A stretch of DNA of 64,000 nucleotides, taken from Nectonema munidae (taxonomy: Eukaryota > Nematomorpha > Nectonematoida > Nectonematidae). Shown piece after piece: positions 45,510 to 56,173 of the stretch. The notes below the pieces were generated by a model. The model was not told the DNA's origin and did no database searches. It saw only the letters and a program-made list of their open reading frames with translations. The stretch spans positions 186,001-250,000 of the forward strand of contig JAUIRK010000757.1 in the NCBI GenBank assembly GCA_030549495.1, written 5' to 3'. The position numbers and the translations under genes were made by a program. Positions within the stretch are counted from its first letter, which is position 1. Every line of letters begins with the position of its first letter.

Positions 45510-46615
45510 CAGTACAAAATCTTACTTTTGAAAATAGTTGGTTTAAAATATTTTTGGAAAAATTTCTATCACATAGCTTAACGTTAGTTCATTTGCAAAG
45601 TATAAGTTAAAAAAATGAACCATTCTTAATATTTTATAGACTATTTATGTAAGTTGCAATACACAACGTTAGAATAACAATAGTATTTGTGTTTTTTGCG
45701 TTTTCGCAATGTTAGAAATTAAAATTATGATAAAAAATTTGTAGAAACTGGGAAATAATTTAAATGTCTTGATATTGTACACATTTGATTTTATTATTAA
45801 ATTAGGGAAAAAAAATTAATTAACTTTATGGTATTATTAGTAAAATAATAAAGAATAATATAGTTTATCAGTTATAGTTAGAAACAAAACAAGATGAACA
45901 AGGTTGAGAGTTTAAATAAAATTCATTTCAGAAAGGCTAGGTTTAAAAATTAGGGTGTAAATAGAATCTACCTAAAGTCCTAAAAGGGTTAAAATATAAG
46001 TTATTTCTATGATTATATGAACAACATAACTTGAAATTTTGAAAGTGAAATATATTTTCTTTAAATTAATATGTAAGAACTTAAGTCAAATTTGGAAGAT
46101 ACATGTTCTGATTATTTAGTGTCTTCGAGGAGAAGAAACTTTAAAAAAGAAGAATTTTAACTTACAGAATTAAAAAACAAAGTGATTGATAAATTTGACA
46201 AAAATCCTCGCCGATTTCAATTTTTGTTTCAGCAGTGCAGCTAATAATATAATTACCGTATTAATCTGCTAATAAATGTATATTTTTCCATTTATTATCT
46301 TTCTTTTTGTATTTTGTGCCATTTTTTTTATGACAAATTTTTAATTTCTTACCCTGATGTACTAACGAATGAACTTTTGATTAAAACATATAAAAACAAC
46401 TTTTTTTAGTCTAATTTCTAAAAAAATGTTCCGCGCCTAGATCATTTTTTTTACGATATAATACGTGGAGTATCATACATTCTTTATTAAAATCATAATT
46501 CATTATGTATTATGAGTGGATGGATTACATAAACTTATTTACATATGATATAGAATGATAAAACTATTCTTTAGATCTGTGTATTTGTATTAATAAATTT
46601 AGTGTTAAGGTATTT
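45510..46615. other. Unassigned AT-rich DNA
   Basis: No coding signal; the GTTTTTGCGTTTTCGC phrase near 45690 is isolated. Confidence 0.35.
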
Positions 46616-46624
46616 GTCTTTTTT

Positions 46625-47995
46625 GCAGGTTGAAAAAAGTTCTTCCATCACTTTTATAGCTCGTTCCGCTACCATGTTTGACCGTGGAACTTCAAGTTAA
46701 GATGCATCTCTTTTCCAGAGAGTACGCAAGCACTTTGCAGCTTTAAGACAATTAGTTTTATTTACTGCTGACAAAAGATCTTCATAATCAGTTTTTGTAT
46801 AGTGTTGGCTAGAAAACCAAATCCGTGACCATGTAGTTGAAATAAAATCACAAACTACAGCAATAAGTGCAAAAATAGCTCGTGAATTCCATCGTGCGGC
46901 ATGAATAGGTGGTAGTTTGCACCATTTAATAAACGACCATTTTTTATTTGTTTTATAAAATTTGTAGGCTTGGAAGCTCAAAGAGAAACTTAAAGTCATC
47001 TCTCCAACAAATTTTTTCAAACTTTGGAATCATTTCTCTACCCGCATATTTATTATTCAGTTGATCGTAGCCTTTTAAAATCTTATCGATAAACTCGTAG
47101 TTTATGTCAGGTGACTGTGACTGAGTAGGAAAAAAAAAGTTTAAAACATGCCGTAAAACAAGATCAAGAATGTGATGCTGGCAGCCAATATATTGAGGCT
47201 TGTTGAATCCTTTCTCTACAAAGGTTTTTTGGAGCCTGAAGACAACACCATTTTTACATCCTGTATTTATTGAAGTGGTGTCGGAAATAATCATCTGAAT
47301 CCTGCTCCATGCATTGTACTCACAAATAAGATTTTAAAGTGATTCAAAGATATCTTGAGATCTTCCACTTGAACAAATTAAAATAGCAAGACGTAGTTCC
47401 CTTTTGCTATTAGTAAGGCAAACAACTTGATATTCTTTCTTTTCAATTTTTTTGCCATCAAAATGCAAATAAATTTTTTCATCAGAAATTAGTTCCATGA
47501 AGCGATTTTTAATTATTTTTCCATTGATTATTGTTTTACGCCAGACCCCAGATTGAGAAGGTGTAAACCCTCCTTAGAAAGACTTTTTAGTATATTTGAA
47601 GACTTTCGGGTAGAAAGAGAGTGTTGCGACACAAGTTTGGCAGCAGAAGATGTCGAGTGGCGTCTTTTTTTTTTTTTGTAAAAAACTCTTCCTGGAGATT
47701 GTCGGGAATGTATTCATCGTTGCTACTTTGTTCCTGACTATCACTTGAATCCAATGCAGCGTTTTGAATTGTTGTGAATGGTGAAAAGGTACACTTAATT
47801 CGTTTTGATGAATGAATTGAAGAGACTGCTGCTATTTTGCAGATTGTATATCCTACTTTTCCCTTTGATTTTATTTGTTTTTTATAGAGTTCTTTGTCTT
47901 GACTACAGAGCCAATCACTGTTTGCTTTTGTAATATCAAAAAGAAAAGAAAGATAGTCTTCATATTCTTTTGAAGGTCTTTTTTTATATTTCTCA
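46625..47995 (-). pseudogene. Divergent hAT-like transposase relic
   Basis: Reading the minus strand downward gives an N-terminal part (FEKYKKRPSKEYEDYLSFLF, then WLCSQDKELYKKQIKSKGK) and a Lys-rich linker. Next comes ELISDEKIYLHFDGKKIEKK, then MIISDTTSINTGCKNGVV and YIGCQHHILDLVLRHV, then IHAARWNSR and finally VPRSNMVAERAIKVMEEL. The order of an Asp in LHFDG, an Asp in ISDTTS, a C-x-x-H motif and an E in SNMVAERA fits an RNase H-like transposase of the hAT type, although clearly divergent. At least two frameshifts and a stop occur (for example before IISDTTS and between FELPS and MKKFVG). The GC-rich island begins right at its N-terminal side. Confidence 0.7.
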
Positions 47996-47999
47996 AAGG

Positions 48000-49500
48000 A
48001 GGTTCTTCGTCGGGAGGCCCTGATAGGCGGGCATTAAAAAGTTCTCTCCATTGCTCTGGGGATAGGAGGTTTTTATTTTGGAAATAATAGTTAATGAACT
48101 TTTAGTATGGACATGGCTGTCCGGGTGTGATTAAAAATACCTCAGGTCCTAAAAGTGAGTCTAACTCTTGGTTGGTCAAGAAGACCTCCGTCTCTCTAGG
48201 AGTTTCAGGAGGGAGGATCGTATCCAGTTCTTCCAAGGTTAAAAATCCTTCCGCCGGTGCGTTGGAGTCCCTTTGGGGAGTTGCAAAGAGTTGGCCAGGA
48301 TACATTGGAGCCATATTAATAGGTTCGCTAGTGCGGCCAATAAGGGAGTCTAGCTCCTTATTTGTAAGAAACCGTTCTTCTTCTTGAAAAAGGGTTGGTG
48401 GACCACGGCTCGCTTTGGTAGGTTTCGGGCCGAAAATTGTATTCTGGAGTCCATGTTGGACGCTACTTGGGCTGGCCCGTTAAAACTTAAGGTAGTCTAT
48501 CTGAGACCTACGCTTGGACGTACTGGGGGGGGGGGGGGAGGAGAAGCGCGCCGCGATTTACTGCCCTTGGTCTGATAAAAGAGGAGATTAATACCTGTCT
48601 TTCGGAGCACATCCAGGCGCTAGGAGTGCGACCGGAAACCCTCGAGCGGACTCGATGGGGCCGGCGTCGCCTTGTTCCACCCTTTCCACCATTCTGTAGT
48701 TGTCTACTTTCTATGGGAACGACCCCGCGTTGCTGCGGGGGCTTTTGCTCGACCTCCGCGAAAGGATTGCGCAGGTTGTCTAGCAGGAGCGGGAGCGGAT
48801 TCCGGAATGCCAGTGAACTTGGCTGCCGATAGCACTGAGGAGGCCGAGGCTCCAGCCCTTGTCCAGTTTGTATGAAGAGCGATGATGTTTACCCGTAGAG
48901 GCTTATGGAGCTGCGTCAGGCCATTCAGATCCAAGGCCTCGATGGTCTGCTCCACGAGCCCGAGGTAACTCATCAGCACTTCATCCTTGGTGTGCATTTC
49001 CTTGTGAGGGGCGAGTTCCTTAATTATTCTGATCCGTTGCAAGGCCAGTTCCATAGGGGGAGTATTGTAGATGCCAATCTCCCCGTGATCCAGTGTTCGG
49101 TATCCTAGGGGTAGCGAGGGCGGGTACTGTCCACAGAGAGGTTGCGTCGGGGGAGGAGAGGTAGGAGGAAGAGGAGTATCAGAGCGCTCCGGGACGGAGG
49201 CAGTGGGTATAGCGAGATTTTCAATCTGACGAGCCAACAGAGCCACTTGGTCCCCGAGGGTTTGCAGTGTGTATTCACCGAGGAACCGTACGGAATCCAG
49301 GCGAGAGACTCGAGGATTGATAAATGAGTAGGTAGCTGGACGTGTGGGAGTAGTAAAACCTTCCGGCGCTTGGGTCGATGAAGTGTTGATCATTAGAGCG
49401 GTTGAGTTGAGTTAGCATTAACTCATGAATTGAGTAATTCATGGCATCAAAGTTGACTCTTACTACTATTATCCCTTTAATTTCCATTTTAATCACTACT
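48000..49500 (-). other. GC-rich foreign island, virus-like or retroelement fossil
   Basis: The base composition changes abruptly from strongly AT-rich to GC-rich for about 1.4 kb. On the minus strand, from 49393 down to 48704, a Pro/Ala-rich frame of 229 codons ends in a basic RGGR...RGRSHRK tail, like a gag or nucleoprotein. Downstream the same strand encodes a short helix-like motif several times (FLTNKELDSLI, FLTLEELDTIL, FLTNQELDSLL). I cannot name the family: a DIRS-type or other retroelement gag and an endogenised virus gene are both possible. No terminal repeats are evident. It looks like a broken fragment, but little decayed in composition, so probably a fairly young insertion. Confidence 0.5.
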
Positions 49501-49509
49501 CTATGATTC

Positions 49510-51225
49510 TTTTAATCAAAGTTTTGTTATGTTTTGATTATTATGTTTTTTAAAATATAAAATTATATTCCTCTATTGTATTGTTGAAAAAACATACATC
49601 TGTAAATTTTTTATATAGTTACAATTTTGACAAAATAATTAAAGAAAAATCATTTTAATTTAAATTTCGCTAGAGTTTATGAAGATGAGTAAATATATTT
49701 AATTTTTACTGTAGAAGTACAATAGTTTGTGGTGATTTAATAATGAAGACACAAAAGAGACTGCTTACATCAAAATATGAGCAGTGTCTAAGCTGAACTC
49801 AAAGTTGAAAGCTACTTTTATAAAAGTCAGACAACAAACATAGTTTACTATCTTCTTTTTTTCTGTCTTGATGGGTGATAATCTAAACTACTTTAATGAT
49901 AAAAAAGAAACAAATAATTTTTTAAAGATAAATGACTTATTATTTATAAAATTCTTTTTAGAAATCTTATCATCGTCAATTTCTCATTTTCAGGACATCA
50001 TTAGAATTGATAAATATAATTTTTCGTATATATAAAATTCATTTTCCTAATCGTTATCATTGCCTATTTAGATTCCCAATTGTTAAACTACAATTTCAAA
50101 AAAAAAGAGGGAACGATTCCAAACTTTAAATAAAACTTTTAATTTAGTTAATTACTGTTATTGATTTTTAATTTTTAAAAGAAATAAAACTTATTTAACA
50201 GTTTTATTTTTTTTAAACATTCTTATTTTTTGTTTATTTTTTATTTTTATTTATAAAAATTTTCCTTTCCCTCTGATATTAAAATTAATTTCAAGGCAAC
50301 AGAAATGGTTCTCACAAGTTAAATTTTTGCTTTTGAACCATCAGAACTCCTAATTTACACAAAATTTTTCACTGCAAAGTGTTTTGATAGAAAGAAAAGC
50401 TCGAGTTTTATAAGTATGTTAAGTTTTGTCTTAACTCTTGTAGTTTTTTAGTAATTGACGTTTCTTTTTGCAGCTTATTTTAGACTAACCCATAAATAAC
50501 AATAATGAGCATAATATAGTTAAAATTTGGTAGATTTTGATTAAAACTTTTAATTTCATATATTAAATCTTTTATTTTTATAATCAATTTTAAAAAGAAA
50601 TTATCTCCTTCAGTATCCTGGCTGCCAGAGATTGACCGTGACAAAAATGGTATTGAAAAAAGTCAATAACAGAAATATGTATTTCTTACAAAAATAATTA
50701 ATATAAAAAATACTTTAAGAAAAAAAGAGTTTTATATTAAAAAATTCACATTTTGGGCTAAATTTATCTAAACTCTTTTTTGACATAAGATTTGTGACTG
50801 AAAAACCAGGGGTCTTGTATGCTTTTTTTAACATTAATAACTCCACGTATATATATATAATTTTAGGACTAAAAATTTATAAGTCTGCAACATCAATTTT
50901 TCTGTTCCAAATATTATAAATCTCCAAAAAGTGCGATGACGTACCTTATTTCAAGGTCGTTTGTGAATGTCAATTTTAGATAGTTTGAAAGATTTTCTGA
51001 ATTTCAGACATTTCTACCTTGTGTTGCAAGCAAAATGTTTAATCTATTTTCTTCAACATAATTTATTAAAATGTTCTATTAATTTGTATTTGTAGTTTAG
51101 TGTCTTTCTTGTATTGTCTTCAAAAAGATTTTAAAATTATTGTCTACAACCTTTTTATCTAAGACAAAACAATTTGATTATAAACTGAATTTTTCCTAAA
51201 TTATTTACAATTCAAAAGGGAATTT
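49510..51225. other. Unassigned AT-rich DNA
   Basis: No open frame of interest and no repeat boundary recognised. Confidence 0.35.
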
Positions 51226-51228
51226 TCA

Positions 51229-51444
51229 TATGTTTTTTGTATCTATTATTGTTTTCCCTTGTATATATTCTTCTCAATCCATACTATTCTATTACAATGT
51301 GTTTATATACGAGGTTCTTTATAGCGGATTTATTCGCACATCCATTTGTTCATTCATATGCACTTTCCCTTTATATATAAAAAATATGAACAGACAAAAA
51401 ACAAATGTTTTTTTTGTTCAATAAAGTTATTATTATTATTATTC
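51229..51444 (+). mobile_element. LINE 3' tail
   Basis: T-rich low-GC sequence leads into AATAAAGTTATTATTATTAT, a built-in polyadenylation signal followed by a short ATT microsatellite, as in CR1/Jockey-type LINE tails. No coding part remains. Confidence 0.45.
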
Positions 51445-51863
51445 AAAAGTATTTGGTTTAAGAATTTTTTCATAACTTTCTACTCATACACTGCGTTTTG
51501 CTCTTTTACAAACTTTTAAGGTTAAATAAAAAGTTCTTTTTTTTTAATTTAATTTTTCATCCTTTTTCTATGGGTTGCAATAATGCAAGGCTAATGATAA
51601 ACATTTGCACACTAAAAAGAGTGTATATGAATATATTTTTTAGTCTAACATATATGAATACAACTATTTTTAGGGTTAAAAAAAAGTGCGACTCCAACTC
51701 CATAACCCTTCATCTGGCAACCCTACTACTACATTAAAGATAAAAAACTTAGTGAATCATTTTTTCAATACGACATGCTTCATTTTTTGATCTAAAGGCT
51801 AATTTTCATCTTTTGCTTCTATCCGTTTATTATTTTTTTCTATTAGTTTGTATATATTTATAT

Positions 51864-51905
51864 TGCGGGGTGTTTTGATCGAGAAGACACTTTTTCACTT
51901 CTTTT
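51864..51905 (-). mobile_element. SINE family 1 fragment, minus strand
   Basis: GGGGTGTTTTGATCGAGAAG is the inverse of the family 1 3' part (CTTCTCGATGAAAACACCCC). Confidence 0.5.
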
Positions 51906-52027
51906 GTTGAACCATGGAAACAAGGTGCGTTTGATGCTAGATTAGGTCTGCCAAATTTTCCAGGATTGTCCCAAAGGATCTTAGTAACGGAATCCTGGAA
52001 AAGATAGAATCATTTACTGACTTTATA

Positions 52028-52345
52028 CAGTGAGGAACCGTTATAACGCGGTAACCGGGGTCCATAATAACTACTCGCGTTATAATTTTACAATACAAGT
52101 TAAATAATATTTACATAGAAGAATTTTTTTTCAGTTGGCTATATAGAAAACATTACATAACACTCCTAAAACTAAAATTTGAAAAGTAATGAAGTGTAAA
52201 AGAAATGGCACAAACAACTTGTAAGTTTTATTACAAAAATTTTTATTAGAACAAAAAAACCTATGTACACTTGAAAACTCTTCTTTTATGCAAAATAGTA
52301 AATGGGAGCCAAGACATAACCGCGTTATAAGCGACATTGCGTACA
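52028..52345. mobile_element. pogo/Tigger-type MITE
   Basis: TA then CAGTGAGGAACCGTTATAAC, GCGGTAACCGGGGTCC and TCGCGTTATAA at the left; ATAACCGCGTTATAAGCGAC near 52317 on the right side is partly inverse. These GTTATAACGCGG ends are typical of pogo elements. The far right end is not clear. Confidence 0.5.
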
Positions 52346-52462
52346 TTATTTTTCATAGCACTTATTTCTGTACGAACAAAAAATTCGTTCATAAGTATTT
52401 TCAACCCCGTAGGTGTCTTTCTTAGCCTCTTCCCCATCCTTTTCGAATTCAAAACATTGTAA

Positions 52463-52604
52463 GGTACTGTGGGTGTTTTCATCGAGAAGGCACAATTGCG
52501 CCTCTTGTATCTATAATCAGGAAAGTAGGCTTGATGCAGGATCGAACTCAAGACTTTGAGTTATCGAAACCCAGTATCTTACCAACCTTACTCACACTCC
52601 CAAC
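52463..52604 (-). mobile_element. tRNA-derived SINE, family 1, minus strand
   Basis: Inverse of family 1: GTGTTTTCATCGAGAAGGCA at the left, GATCGAACTCAAG (B-box) and CCAACCTTACTCACACTCCC (head) at the right. Confidence 0.7.
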
Positions 52605-52894
52605 TTATAGTAAAGTAAATAGGCTAGTGTTTATTAATTTTTTTGAGACCGCGAACCTGCATAGATTATTTTCGAACCGAGCGAACCTGCTCAAGAAAAT
52701 CAACCTGTGATTAAATAATAATATGGAAAACGTAATATTAAACTCAATTCCATATCTGCTTACCATTATGAGGTTTTATGTGCTCTCATTTGATATATTT
52801 TCAACAGTCCTACTTTTGAATTCAGAAAACTCCATCGTGTTTTAGATTATGACACATAATAAGCGCCCGTAAGACTTGCCAAGGCTTTGATTCA

Positions 52895-52975
52895 TCACGC
52901 ATATCTAATGTAAAGCAGGAGATTTGTATTAAAAAGAATTTATAAAGAGAGACACTCATATATTTATAAAGTCGA
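52895..52975 (-). mobile_element. TTAA MITE family B fragment, minus strand
   Basis: ATATCTAATGTAAAGCAG, then GATTTGTATTAAAAAGAATT and ATATTTATAAAGTCGAC are the inverse of the interior of the copy at 63405-63532. The ends are lost. Confidence 0.5.
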
Positions 52976-53486
52976 CTCTGCTCCAAAGATTTTAGCTATT
53001 ATCTCTGTAAGGTTACCTTCTGGTCTGTGTTCTGAATTGTGGGATAAATTGGAGCCGGTTAGGAAGCGCACGAAGATCGCAGGTTGAAGCGCTGATCCAG
53101 ATAACCTTGCTTACGTCTCCCTTAGGTGGCCTAGCTAGAAATTTAAAGATATGCGGCCCAAAAAATTTTTAAGAGGGCTCTTTAAAAAATTTTTTATGTC
53201 ACATAACGAGATAAAATATGTCATCTATCAATGTCTGCCTGTAGGAATTAGTAAAATTATTTAAATTAAATTAATCTTATTTATCGGTTATTTTTTTGCT
53301 TTAATCTTCGATTTTTATTAAGCCCTCTGAAGTTTGATATCATAACCAAACAAGTCAAAAAAGTGATAATTTTTATTCAAAAAAATATGTTGTTTAGTAT
53401 GAGCGTTGAACTTGCTGATACATTGAGACTAAACTTGATATATCAGATTCCAATGAAGTCAATGACAATTTTTTTTAGTTGTCTAA

Positions 53487-53588
53487 ATAATCTTCCATAG
53501 CTAGACAGATGGTAAGGATAGCCACGATCGGGAATCGAACCAAGACCATCTGGATCGTTACTCTACGCTCCTACCACTAAGCCATCTT
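53487..53588 (-). mobile_element. tRNA-derived SINE, family 2, minus strand
   Basis: It has ATCTTCCATAGCTAGACAG at the 3' side and GATCGGGAATCGAACCAAGA (inverse B-box), close to the copy at 35920. Confidence 0.7.
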
Positions 53589-53827
53589 AAATATTTAAAC
53601 TTGATATGTCATATTTATATGAAGTCAATGGCATTCTTAAATATTTTTATTTAGTAAATCAAGCATTTAAAATTTAGTGTAAACTTTTAAATGAATGTAA
53701 AATATATATAACATACTTTTAAAAGTAAGTAAACATTTAATTTTCCTCAAAAAATTTCCTGATTGGGCGATTGCCCACTTAATTTGACTCTCGTTTCCTC
53801 TCGCAACAGGACTAAGATTGTCTAGAT

Positions 53828-54632
53828 CAGTGGTTCTTAACCTGGGGGTCGTTTGAAGTTTTTGCAGGGGTCATGAAAAACTTTTAGTATCAAAAAGTGT
53901 ATCCTCATGAACGTCTTCCATCAGTTGCAAAACTATTTCTATTTGATGTATTAATCAATTAATAATTTTGCTCTTAAAATCAAACATCATTTAAAATCTC
54001 ACACATGTTGCTTGCAATCAAGCAATTAAAAACTATTTTTCGAAGTTAAATAGCAGTTCTAATGACATTTGGATCACCAGACCAGCGATCCAGCGAAAGT
54101 AGCATTGATGACTCTGATGTTGCTGCCAAAGTGGAGTTTCTTCAAATAACAGAAGACAGTCAATTAAAACTCGATTTTTCCGAGCAAGCACTTCCATCAT
54201 TCTGGGCCAAATTAAAAACCGTTTATCCTATTCTTTCAAGACGTGCTATCATTTTTTGATACAGTCACCTTCAACTTATCGTTGCGAGACTGGATTTTGT
54301 GCAATGATGTCTTTAAAAACAAGTGCACGTAATAAGCTTGCAATTGATTCAGACACGAGATGCTGTCTGTCGAGCATTACACCATGTTTTGAAAAACTTT
54401 TGTCTGACAAACAATGCCAGCCTTCGCATTAAATTATACTAAATTTGTTAGATTAATAAAATTTTTCAATTAAACTTTCTCTTACCAACAAGTGTTTGTA
54501 TTATAAAATATAACATGTAAATTTTCTTGTTTTTAACTTTAAGCGGCTGATTTAAAAAGAATTTTATAGGGGCCATAAAAATTTTTTCATAATATTTAGG
54601 GGTAAACAGATCCTAAAGGTTAAGACCCACTG
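53828..54632 (+). mobile_element. Internally deleted hAT element with perfect 8 bp TSD
   Basis: The ends CAGTGGTTCTTAACCT and AGGTTAAGACCCACTG are inverse with one mismatch. The flanks GTCTAGAT (53820-53827 and 54633-54640) are identical 8 bp target duplications. The 805 bp body keeps only the transposase C-terminus. Confidence 0.9.
54062..54432 (+). pseudogene. hAT transposase C-terminal fragment
   Basis: The first frame reads DFSEQALPSFWAKLKTVYPI and LSRRAIIF. One base out of frame it continues LIQSPSTYRCETGFCAMMSL, then KTSARNKLAIDSDTRCCLSS. This is the hAT dimerisation region as in ZBED5/SCAND3-like relatives (usual FSALMSIKTKSRNRL). Everything N-terminal, including the catalytic residues, is missing. 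Confidence 0.85.
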
Positions 54633-54649
54633 GTCTAGATAGCCCGTAT

Positions 54650-55700
54650 TCGATTGTGAAAGAACAATCATTTTCCTGCCAAATTTTGTGGAGTTAATAT
54701 TAATACCACAGCATTAGTAAAATATTTCCAATATAACTCTGATATTTCACCAAAAATTTTAAATGCTGAATTATTTTAGTTTAAAAATATTGATCCTTAC
54801 TTTGTAATCCTTAAAATCCAAGGCTTAAGAGGGGGAGAGGCTTTTTTTTATTATAATTTTTAAAATTTATTTAAAAAGAATGTGTGTCTGAAACTCAACC
54901 TTAAAAGAAGTAAAGTAATATGGAACGTTTAAGCCAAAACATGTCTTAATGATATGAAAAAAGATATACAATTTAAAAAATCTAAATTATTGGTGAAGCG
55001 AAAGGCTAAAAATGTTGATTATATAGTCATTAGTAATATAATATAAATAAGTAAATCATAATGATCTTTTCATATCGGTTAAAGCTATCTTTCAACTTTA
55101 ATGATGTCATTTTTAATTGATATACTATAATAATACACTCGACAAAGAAGTTGATACTCCAAAATCGGTTGTGTTTTTCTTTAAATACTTATTATCTTTA
55201 TTTATCATCAATCCTTATAATAGATAAAAATCTGGTGCTGAAGGTGGCCCATTAAATTAGTGATAAAATAAAGCGGTCAACACTAAAAAAAAGCCGACTG
55301 TCGGTGAAAATTTACATTTTTTTAAAATTTGTGCTCAATAAATTATTTATTTTAGTATTGACCTCTTTAATTCTTATAACGATCACATCTGTCAAAGATT
55401 TTGTTTCTAAATACTAAGTGATGTATATTAATGTGCAATTTCATGAAAGCTTTTTTAATCTCTCTTTTGTTAGCTAATATAAGGCAGTTAATTTTTTCAT
55501 ATTCATTAAATAAAATTGTATTAAGCTATTATAACGTGTTATTTAATTTTTATTTGAGGAAAATATATCATTAGCTTTAATGTAATAGTTGAAAAGTTTT
55601 TAAATATTTAATTTGCCCTGTTTTTGGACGGCCTTTTTCTTTTTTTTCTTGCTAAATTGGTTTTATTTGAGTAATTTACCAATATTAAATTTGTTAAACT
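54650..55700. other. Unassigned AT-rich DNA
   Basis: No open frame or element boundary recognised. Confidence 0.4.
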
Positions 55701-55708
55701 TTTTTTTC

Positions 55709-55803
55709 GACAGATGGCCTAGTTGGTAAGAGCGTAGGGTGTTGATCAAGATGGTCTGGGTTCGATTGTGATTATCCTTACCATCTATGGAAGATGATTC
55801 TTC
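55709..55803 (+). mobile_element. tRNA-derived SINE, family 2
   Basis: It starts GACAGATGGCCTAGTTGGTA, has B-box TCTGGGTTCGATTGTG, and ends CCATCTATGGAAGATGATTC. It sits 370 bases upstream of the XPG start codon. Confidence 0.7.
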
Positions 55804-56173
55804 CCTATAAAGGATCAAGCAGCATTTTTAGCTTTCCATGTTATTAATTAATATATGTATTGGTACGAAGATGTTGCGGAAAGATTTTCATCAATATGTT
55901 TGGAATTTATTACTATAAAGTACAGGACTGTGTATTAATATAGTTTAAAAAATTTGTCTCTTTTTTTTTTTTTTGAATATTTCGACAATTAACTAATATA
56001 ATAAAAATAGATGGATACTTGGGGTAATTAGTTTTTACAATTTTATAATTTCTTATCAGTAGCGATCTATACAAACCTTTACTTTATATGTATCTAGTTT
56101 CAACATTATACTTGAACATACTTTTTTAGTTCGACAATGTGAATATATGATTGTTTCTCACTAAACGCAAATT

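Noticed and set aside
48626-49327. Plus-strand frames in the GC-rich island
   Set aside because: GC-rich DNA keeps several frames open. The minus strand carries the continuous Pro/Ala-rich and repeated-motif protein, so the plus frames are shadows.
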